Below are positions 7,850 through 13,581 of a stretch of 13,581 nucleotides of DNA, piece by piece. The stretch lies in the NCBI GenBank assembly GCA_028293405.1, contig JAQGOW010000265.1, positions 1 to 13,581 of the forward strand, given 5' to 3'. Each line of letters begins with the position of its first letter. Within the stretch, counting starts at the first letter, position 1. Both the position numbers and the translations under genes were made by a program. This DNA is from Verrucomicrobiales bacterium. Its GTDB lineage: Bacteria > Verrucomicrobiota > Verrucomicrobiia > Limisphaerales > Palsa-1400. The notes below the pieces were generated by a model, which saw only the letters and a program-made list of their open reading frames with translations, was not told the origin of the DNA and did no database searches.

Positions 7850-7915
7850 GACCGGTTGATGCGAGAAGAAACCAAACTGTTGCAATGATTGGTGGGCCAG
7901 TCGCATCATCGGTAC

Positions 7916-8500
7916 ATGCTGCGTTTGTTGATTTTCGTTTTGATTGCCGGTTTTTGCCACGCTGATGAGCCAACTCAAAATTTGCAAAGCGCTCCGAAGA
8001 TTCTTACGCGCAAAGAGTGGAAGGCGGCTGACGCTGTTGGAAAGATGAAAGAGCACACTGCGACTTTCATCACGATTCATCACACCGCCACGAAGCAGAA
8101 GCCGAACGTGTCGCTCGCGCAGAAACTTCAAAGCCTGCAGAAGTTTTCGCAGCACGAAGGCGAGTTGGCTGGCGGCAAAAAGAAACCAGCCTGGCCTGAT
8201 GTGCCGTATCATTTTTACGTCGCGTGTAACGGTGATATCGGTGAAGGCCGCGACATCGATTCTGTTGGCGATACTAATACGGAATACGATCCGACCGGCC
8301 ACATTCTTGTAACTTTGGAAGGCAATTTCGAAGAGGAGCAGCCGACACCTGAGCAATTTAAAGCAACGCGCCAGTTAGTGGCGTGGCTCGCAAATAAGTA
8401 TCACGTTCCAGCCGAAAAAATACGCTCGCATAAGGACTACGCAAAAACGCGGTGCCCCGGAAAAAACTTATACGTGCGCCTGGGCGAACTTCGACCTTAG
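7916..8500 (+). CDS. exported N-acetylmuramoyl-L-alanine amidase (Amidase_2/PGRP family)
   Basis: A 194-residue protein. The ATG at 7916 was chosen over one at 7889 because it starts a signal peptide (MLRLLIFVLIAGFCHA, cleavage after residue 16); the upstream start would add nine polar residues. The rest is a single type-2 amidase / peptidoglycan-recognition domain: ITIHHTAT with H55-H56, DVPYHFYV around Y98-H99, GEGRDIDSVG at 109-118, LVTLEGNF at 131-138, and SHKDYAKTRCPGKNL with H172 and C180. H55 or H56, H172 and C180 are the expected zinc ligands. The family cuts the amide bond between N-acetylmuramic acid and L-alanine of the stem peptide, so it probably works in the periplasm in wall recycling or remodelling. 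No wall-binding domain is present. rfbA follows 49 bases downstream and may be co-transcribed. Confidence 0.9.
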   Translation: MLRLLIFVLIAGFCHADEPTQNLQSAPKILTRKEWKAADAVGKMKEHTATFITIHHTATKQKPNVSLAQKLQSLQKFSQHEGELAGGKKKPAWPDVPYHFYVACNGDIGEGRDIDSVGDTNTEYDPTGHILVTLEGNFEEEQPTPEQFKATRQLVAWLANKYHVPAEKIRSHKDYAKTRCPGKNLYVRLGELRP

Positions 8501-8535
8501 CGAGTTTCGACTTTGGTTTGACCAATGTATCGGTT

Positions 8536-8542
8536 AAGGTGG
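8536..8542 (+). promoter_or_regulatory. ribosome binding site of rfbA
   Basis: AAGGTGG lies seven bases ahead of the rfbA ATG. It is the clearest Shine-Dalgarno sequence in the window; most other genes here have weak or no recognisable sites, so it supports this start. Confidence 0.6.
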
Positions 8543-8549
8543 CGCGCTA

Positions 8550-9419
8550 ATGAAAGGCATCATTCTAGCAGGCGGCGCCGGATCTCGTTTGTTTCCGCTG
8601 ACATTGGTTGCGAGCAAACAGCTTCAGCCGGTCTACGACAAGCCGATGGTCTACTATCCGTTGACCACGTTGATCGAAAGTGGGATTCGCGAGTTCTGCC
8701 TGATTTCGACGCCGCACGACTTGCCGCGCTTTCGGCAATTGCTTGGTAACGGCAAAGAATGGGGGCTTTCGATTGATTATCGCGAACAAGCTAAGCCGGC
8801 CGGCATCGGTCAGGCATTTCTGATTGCGGACAGTTTCGTTGGCAAAGATGCGGTCACACTGATTCTTGGCGACAATATTTTCTACGGCGGCGACAGCTTC
8901 AAACGGGCGTTTGCTGAGTTTAAATCCGGCGCGACAATCTTCGGTTACCAGGTCCATGACCCGGAACGCTACGGCGTTGTTGAATTCGACGAAAAAGGGC
9001 AGGCGATCTCCATTGAAGAAAAACCGAAGGTTCCGAAAAGCCATTTTGCGGTTCCCGGCCTTTACATTTACGACAATGAAGTTCTGGATATTACGCGCAA
9101 CTTGAAGCCTTCCGCGCGCGGCGAGTTGGAGATCACCGACATCAATGTCGCCTATCTCAATCGCAAACAATTGCGCGTGCATCGTCTGAGTCGCGGTTTT
9201 GCATGGCTCGATGCCGGCACGAGCAGCAGCTTGCATGATGCTTCGGCTTACGTGCAGACAATCGAGAAGCGGCAGGGGATTAAAATCGGCTGTCCTGAAG
9301 AAGCCGCGTTCCGTCAGGGATTCATCACGCTTGAACAACTCGATGATATCGCGACGAAGATGCCGAATTGCGAGTATCGCGAATACCTTTGCAGCATTGT
9401 TAAGGAAGCGAAGCGGTAA
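8550..9419 (+). CDS. rfbA: glucose-1-phosphate thymidylyltransferase RfbA/RmlA
   Basis: A 289-residue full-length enzyme of the short RmlA class. It makes dTDP-glucose from dTTP and glucose 1-phosphate, the first step toward dTDP-L-rhamnose and other deoxysugars for O-antigen, capsule or exopolysaccharide, in the cytoplasm. The nucleotide-binding N-terminus reads GIILAGGAGSRLFPLT (residues 3-18); the canonical GGSGTR is here GGAGSR. SKQLQPVYDKPM follows at 22-33, and LILGDNIFYG carries metal-binding D108. GYQVHDPERYGVVEFD, FAVPGLYIYD, ARGELEITDIN and FAWLDAGT complete the family pattern. The later dTDP-rhamnose genes (rfbB, rfbC, rfbD) are not next to it: upstream is an amidase gene and downstream a convergent multihaem gene whose stop codon directly abuts this one. 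It could feed a sugar pathway encoded elsewhere. Confidence 0.96.
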   Translation: MKGIILAGGAGSRLFPLTLVASKQLQPVYDKPMVYYPLTTLIESGIREFCLISTPHDLPRFRQLLGNGKEWGLSIDYREQAKPAGIGQAFLIADSFVGKDAVTLILGDNIFYGGDSFKRAFAEFKSGATIFGYQVHDPERYGVVEFDEKGQAISIEEKPKVPKSHFAVPGLYIYDNEVLDITRNLKPSARGELEITDINVAYLNRKQLRVHRLSRGFAWLDAGTSSSLHDASAYVQTIEKRQGIKIGCPEEAAFRQGFITLEQLDDIATKMPNCEYREYLCSIVKEAKR

Positions 9420-12400
9420 TTATTGGTGTTCGCCACCGCGACGAATCAAACGTTCTTGCGATGGCCTATCCGTCGCCGGTTGAGAGTCCCTTGTGAAGGC
9501 TAGCGGTTCGGCAAGCGATTTGCCGTTGCGCGTTTGTAGATTACCGTCTGTCGCAACAACATCATCAACTTGGTAAACCTCCCCACTTCCGTGCTTGTAG
9601 AAAGCTTGCATCTCATCAACATGGAAAGGACGCGATCCGCGGCGTCCGAAGACAACGGTTTGATTGCCGCTCTCGTCCACCACACGATCGCGATCTAATC
9701 CGCGCGAAACTGCGACGGCAGGTTCTTTTGTCGGAAACGTGGCGATGAGTTTGGGATTCGGTTTTGGGCTGAAGCCAGAGTGCTCAGCGACGTTTTCTGG
9801 CGAGATCAACTGGAGAACGCGTAAACCGTTTTTACCGTCTGCAACTAAAGCAAATTCAGACGCACTGATGGAACCAATTTGCAAGGCGCGTGTATCATTC
9901 AAGGCGCCATTCGCGTTATACATCGTTTCCAGCTTCGGCGACGTTGGGTTTTCAATATCAATAATCGCAAGACCTTCGGGGCCGTTTGCCACGTAAGCAT
10001 AGGTGCGAGCAGCGTAAACGCGACCGGCGTGTTCGAGTGGGACAAAGGTGTCCACAAAAACTGGCTTTGTCGGTTCGGTGATGTCGATTACTTTCAAGCC
10101 ATCATCATCGGTTACAAATGCGTAGCGAAACTGGATCGCGATCGACTTCGGATTCTTTAGACGAACGCCTTCGCCAAACCCTGTGCCTCCTTTGGGCACC
10201 GGTTGTGAGAGAAGCTCGCCAACAATTTTCGGCTTCAATGGATTGCTGACATCAACGACTTCGAGCCCGCGCTGACAGACGACAAATAGGTTATTGCCGG
10301 CCATGTAGGCTTGCATCGCGCCGGTAAGTTTTCTGTCTGGGTTAAAGCGCGCGACGTTGTTCGTGTCGTCGCGTAAGAAATTGTTCAACGGATCGCCGTC
10401 AACGAGAGTGCCGACCAGAACATTCACCAATCCCTCGTCACGGTCCGTGACATAAACGAAACCGTAAATCAGACTGATAGATTGCTCCTCATTTTCTGGC
10501 AAACGCGCGCGCAACGGATCGATTCCGAGCGTGCTTGGGAGCGTTACGCTCGTTGCATATTTCGTGCGAATCCAAGTTCTTTGGCCGAGTGGGGAGACGG
10601 GCGCCGTGACGATTCGTTCAGAGAAGCCTTTATTATCAATGTTCGCCACATCGAAAACTTCGAATCCATCCGCGCCGTTTGCGGTGTAGAGGTATTCGCC
10701 GCGCAACGTCAGGTCGAGAATCTCGCGTGCATGATGGTGATACGCTTCCTTCAGCATCGATTTATTTGCATCGACGTGCGTTGCGAAATTGTCCGGATAG
10801 GCGAGTTTCTGCAGGTGGCTGCCAAGTGCGGCTTGCGGCTCATTTTGCTCGGTCCAGGCGACCGAATCCAAACCGCCTTTTCCTTCGCCAACGTAAGCGT
10901 AGCGTCCGAAGAAGTTTACCGTGCCCGTTCCGAAGCCGAGCAGTTGCGTCATCCACGCGTTGTTGTCGTTATTGCTCGAGAGATGGCAATCCGTGCAGCC
11001 CTTGGTGGTGCCGGCACCGCTGGTAGTGTGGGCAAAATGCGGGTTGAACGCCTGACCGCTGTAGCCTTCTGCTGAGACGGTTTGTTGCTGTGAATAGACC
11101 CATTCACGATTCGCATTCTGTGAGCCGACAATAACCGCGCTCGATGAACGAATGACCGCGAGTCGGTGATTTTTGTAGGTGGCGTCTTTGCCAAGCATGA
11201 ACACGTCGTCGCGCACGACTTGCGGATTGTAGGACGTGTAATTGCGAGTGGTGACGCCTTCGTATTTGTTCGCGGCAACGCGCTGGTTTGCGCGCATCGG
11301 TAAGTGGCAACCAAAACAACTCGTTGCCCATGACGTGTGACAAACCTGGCAACTCACGTTCGAATTTTCGTGCGCGATGATCGCCTCGCGCGACGAGCGG
11401 TCCCCGTTCGGAACGTTGCCCCACGTTTTACCATCGCGACGAATCGTTTTGGCGTAGCGCGACTTCGGATTGTAGTGTGAGGACGTCGGATCGATCGTGT
11501 CGATCGTCTGCGGCACTTCCCAACGCACATCGGGACTCATCATTGAACGTTGATAAAGTTTTTTTCCGTTCCAAATGAAACGCGGCCCCCAAGGTGTGGA
11601 GCTTTTCGCGAGTTCAATTTTGCCGCCGTTGCCGGTCGTTACGAGGGTTGGGCGCTTTTCAATCGTGCCGTGACAATCGATGCACTCGATCGTGGTTGCT
11701 GCGCGAGGCTCGCCGTAGAGATTGCCGTTGCCGTGCACGTCGACATCAAAATGGCAATCGACGCATTGCATTCCGCGCGCGAGATGCGCGTCCTTTAAGT
11801 GAACGGCTTTCGAAAACTTATGGGCATCGTCCTGCGGAATGATTTTGTCGTTTAAATCGAGCAGATTGCCTTTGCGGTCATGCTTCAACACAGCGCGGAA
11901 GATCCAGCCGTGACCGTGATAATCGGCAAATTGTGTTTGTTTCAGCTTCGGATTCAACTCGGCAACGCGCTCGAGAAAATCCAGATCGCCCCATAACCCG
12001 CGCGCGGCCGCTGCTTCCGGGTTTTTGCGCAGCGATTCGAACGTTTCCTTCTCAGTCGGATTCTTTTGCTGCTTGGGATACATGAATTCGCCATCAGTTT
12101 CCTGGTCCCACCACGTGTAACCGAGATACGGATTCACGAACAAGTTGCCCTGGTGCATGTGGCAGGTCATGCATTGGCTCGTCGGAATGCTTCGCGTGAA
12201 TTGATGTTTGATCGGGTGGCCGCGCTCGTGTTTTGAAATCTGTTTATCGGCGGTGAAGCTCAGGCCTTGATTGCCGTATTTGCTGTACCAACTCGATTGC
12301 GAGGGCGACCGATCATTCGCGTAAACAACGTGGCACGCCGTGCAACCGCTGGAACGATAGTCGCCCGGATGATCATTCGAACCCATGAAGCCGAGCAGGG

Positions 12401-13265
12401 GATCGTGCAGGCGCGTTTTTTGCAGATTCAGGAAAACCGGATCAATGCGATTGAGCGTGCCGAGGCCGCGTTGGGAAAGACGTCGCGCGGGTTTGCCGGG
12501 TGCTTCTTCCGGATTCGGGATCCCAAGAGTGTTTTGCTTTTCACCACCTTTTTCGAAAATGCGCAGAATGTTACTCGGTTGCCCAACTTCGAATTTTGGC
12601 AGCGGCTCGAGGAACGGCAGAATCCCGTGGGCGCGGGTTTCCTCAGTAGTCACTGGGGTGAGATTAGTCAATTTAAGCGGCGCGCCATCGAGTCCATAAG
12701 CTTGCCCGTACCGATAATTCTTAAACGGAACGGCACCATTATTATATAGCGCCGCACCCCAAAGCATCGCGCCGTGGTTCATCATGCTGTGGTCCACGCG
12801 ACGAATCACTTCGTCGTGACAAACTCCGCAAGCCTGGTCGGCGACACGCAAGTCACCGGGATTTACAAACCGAATGAACTCTGCCGATTCGTGATTGAGC
12901 AGCACCGAAGACTCATTCGGATTTGCCGAGCTTTCCCAAAAAATGGAATTGCGCGGCGACACGTGCGCTTTGCGTTGGGTCAGCCCGGGCGTGGCATTGC
13001 CGCCGTGACAATCGGTGCAGCCAAGAACGACGTTCGGCGACTTGTGCATGTCTTCGGAGCCAGCGTGGCACTCCAGACAACCACGACTTTTTTTGAAAGC
13101 TTCGTCCCGCGTTTGATCGATCCAATTGTGGGCTTTGGAAACTGCCGGTTTGGTTTCGCGTGGAACCGAAATTTGCGGGCCGTAACCAACTTCCGCGAGC
13201 AAAGAAAATCTTACGGTGAACAAACCAAAGATAACGAACGCTGAAATGCACTTTTTTGCATTCAT
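9420..13265 (-). CDS. exported decahaem c-type cytochrome fused to an LVIVD-repeat beta-propeller
   Basis: A 1281-residue protein if it starts at the ATG at 13265, which gives a short signal peptide (MNAKKCISAFVIFGLFTVRF onward, cleavage near residue 24). An ATG at 13298 would add 11 residues. The first two thirds carry ten CxxCH haem c sites, starting at residues 63, 83, 146, 308, 365, 501, 528, 639, 650 and 757. Many extra histidines (for example H843-H845) could be distal ligands. From about 850 to 1195 there are about six LVIVD-type repeats, such as YLYTANGADGFEVFDVAN, LFVVCQRGLEVVDVSNPLKP, YAFVTDDDGLKVIDITEPTKP and YAYVANGPEGLAIIDIENPTSP, which should fold as a beta-propeller. The final 85 residues are polar and unrecognised. 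The protein must be exported and haem-loaded in the periplasm. A role in periplasmic or surface electron transfer, or a multihaem oxidoreductase, is likely, but no substrate can be named. No membrane quinone partner, porin or maturation gene is next to it. Confidence 0.88.
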   Translation of the reverse strand: MNAKKCISAFVIFGLFTVRFSLLAEVGYGPQISVPRETKPAVSKAHNWIDQTRDEAFKKSRGCLECHAGSEDMHKSPNVVLGCTDCHGGNATPGLTQRKAHVSPRNSIFWESSANPNESSVLLNHESAEFIRFVNPGDLRVADQACGVCHDEVIRRVDHSMMNHGAMLWGAALYNNGAVPFKNYRYGQAYGLDGAPLKLTNLTPVTTEETRAHGILPFLEPLPKFEVGQPSNILRIFEKGGEKQNTLGIPNPEEAPGKPARRLSQRGLGTLNRIDPVFLNLQKTRLHDPLLGFMGSNDHPGDYRSSGCTACHVVYANDRSPSQSSWYSKYGNQGLSFTADKQISKHERGHPIKHQFTRSIPTSQCMTCHMHQGNLFVNPYLGYTWWDQETDGEFMYPKQQKNPTEKETFESLRKNPEAAAARGLWGDLDFLERVAELNPKLKQTQFADYHGHGWIFRAVLKHDRKGNLLDLNDKIIPQDDAHKFSKAVHLKDAHLARGMQCVDCHFDVDVHGNGNLYGEPRAATTIECIDCHGTIEKRPTLVTTGNGGKIELAKSSTPWGPRFIWNGKKLYQRSMMSPDVRWEVPQTIDTIDPTSSHYNPKSRYAKTIRRDGKTWGNVPNGDRSSREAIIAHENSNVSCQVCHTSWATSCFGCHLPMRANQRVAANKYEGVTTRNYTSYNPQVVRDDVFMLGKDATYKNHRLAVIRSSSAVIVGSQNANREWVYSQQQTVSAEGYSGQAFNPHFAHTTSGAGTTKGCTDCHLSSNNDNNAWMTQLLGFGTGTVNFFGRYAYVGEGKGGLDSVAWTEQNEPQAALGSHLQKLAYPDNFATHVDANKSMLKEAYHHHAREILDLTLRGEYLYTANGADGFEVFDVANIDNKGFSERIVTAPVSPLGQRTWIRTKYATSVTLPSTLGIDPLRARLPENEEQSISLIYGFVYVTDRDEGLVNVLVGTLVDGDPLNNFLRDDTNNVARFNPDRKLTGAMQAYMAGNNLFVVCQRGLEVVDVSNPLKPKIVGELLSQPVPKGGTGFGEGVRLKNPKSIAIQFRYAFVTDDDGLKVIDITEPTKPVFVDTFVPLEHAGRVYAARTYAYVANGPEGLAIIDIENPTSPKLETMYNANGALNDTRALQIGSISASEFALVADGKNGLRVLQLISPENVAEHSGFSPKPNPKLIATFPTKEPAVAVSRGLDRDRVVDESGNQTVVFGRRGSRPFHVDEMQAFYKHGSGEVYQVDDVVATDGNLQTRNGKSLAEPLAFTRDSQPATDRPSQERLIRRGGEHQ

Positions 13266-13352
13266 CGCGCTTTGTGCGGTTGAAAAACGAATCCGCATGG
13301 TTGTGACTGGCACGAGGGTGTCACTGCACTTTGAAGCTGTCAATGCGGCGCA

Positions 13353-13581
13353 TTATTTGCCGATGCAAAATTGGCTGAAAATTGAGTCGAGCAAATCTTC
13401 TGTGGTCGTTTTGCCGACGATTTCACCAACGGCATTCGTCGCTTCGCGCAGTTCCAGGGCGATCACTTCCAAGCCGGAATCCACGCGCAAACCGGTAGCG
13501 CTTCGCTCGATTGCTCCACGAGCACGGGTGAGTGATTCCTTATGCCGCGCGTTGATCATCACTTCCAACATTTCGACGCGA
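13353..13581 (-). CDS. mnmE: tRNA uridine-5-carboxymethylaminomethyl modification GTPase MnmE (TrmE), C-terminal end
   Basis: The frame is open to the right edge, so only the last 76 or so codons are present and the true start is outside the window; the ATG at 13571 is internal. The visible part is the C-terminal helical domain: INARHKESLTRARGAIERS, then ALELREATNAVGEIVGKTTTEDLLDSIF, ending in FCIGK, the near-invariant MnmE C-terminus whose cysteine and lysine are functionally important. With MnmG the enzyme modifies the wobble uridine of several tRNAs in the cytoplasm. The decahaem gene starts 87 bases further on in the same direction; the link is probably positional only. Confidence 0.93.
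   Translation of the reverse strand, partial: RVEMLEVMINARHKESLTRARGAIERSATGLRVDSGLEVIALELREATNAVGEIVGKTTTEDLLDSIFSQFCIGK

Noticed and set aside
7828..7915. Possible LexA (SOS) box controlling recF
   Set aside because: No TGTTC-N4-GAACA-like or GAAC/GTTC-type palindrome is present; the palindrome found has different arms.
7916..7970. Lipoprotein signal in the amidase (AGFC)
   Set aside because: The residue before the cysteine is phenylalanine, which does not fit a lipobox; an ordinary signal peptide ending in FCHA is more likely.
8501..8549. Repeated TTCGACC/TTCGACT/TTTGACC words between the amidase gene and rfbA
   Set aside because: Only three short inexact words, two of them outside or at the edge of the gap; not enough for an operator or repeat array.
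8565..9338. 257-codon open frame on the minus strand opposite rfbA
   Set aside because: It mirrors the whole of a conserved enzyme gene and shows no domain of its own.
10482..11075. 197-codon open frame on the plus strand within the decahaem gene
   Set aside because: Opposite the LVIVD/haem coding sequence, composition typical of a shadow frame, no start-site support.
13266..13352. TTGACA on the minus strand (13338-13343) and a GTGAC/GTCAC inverted repeat ahead of the decahaem gene
   Set aside because: No acceptable -10 box stands 16-18 bases from the TTGACA, and the five-base arms are too short to rule out chance.
1..13581. CRISPR array, tRNA, rRNA, transposase or phage integrase
   Set aside because: No regularly spaced repeats, cloverleaf-like sequences or transposase/integrase motifs were seen on either strand.

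Overview
The window looks like a chromosomal stretch from a member of the PVC superphylum, most probably a soil or freshwater Verrucomicrobiota bacterium. This is inferred from the exported DUF1549/DUF1553 (PSD1) protein, the large CehA/McbA-type PHP metallohydrolase and the long multiheme protein, all common in that group. Base composition and codon use look even by eye, with no insertion sequence, integrase, CRISPR array, tRNA or rRNA gene. Intergenic gaps are all under 100 bases.

Layout from left to right. (1) 1-1189, plus strand: the end of one bacterial PH (bPH2) membrane-associated protein, overlapping by 8 bases a second bPH2 protein with two membrane helices. (2) 1263-6277, plus strand: two exported proteins in tandem, a PSD1 protein with one CxxCH and a PHP-fold metallohydrolase, probably one transcription unit with a promoter candidate near 1192-1220. 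(3) 6346-6693, plus strand: a ribosome hibernation factor with a hairpin upstream, then an imperfect palindrome separating it from (4) recF on the minus strand, 6754-7827. (5) 7916-9419, plus strand: an exported Amidase_2/PGRP-like peptidoglycan amidase and a glucose-1-phosphate thymidylyltransferase (RfbA/RmlA), both cell-envelope functions. (6) 9420-13265, minus strand: a 1281-residue exported protein with ten CxxCH haem sites followed by about six LVIVD beta-propeller repeats. (7) 13353-13581, minus strand: the C-terminal end of the tRNA modification GTPase MnmE.

Conserved housekeeping genes (mnmE, recF, hpf, rfbA) are interleaved with exported lineage-specific proteins. The most unusual item is the decahaem/LVIVD fusion, which stands without visible partner genes. 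Next is the PSD1-metallohydrolase pair, in which the PSD1 protein lacks the N-terminal cytochrome domain often found in the family. No classic defence, mobile or biosynthetic system is visible. All functional calls rest on recognising family motifs by eye; no database search was run.
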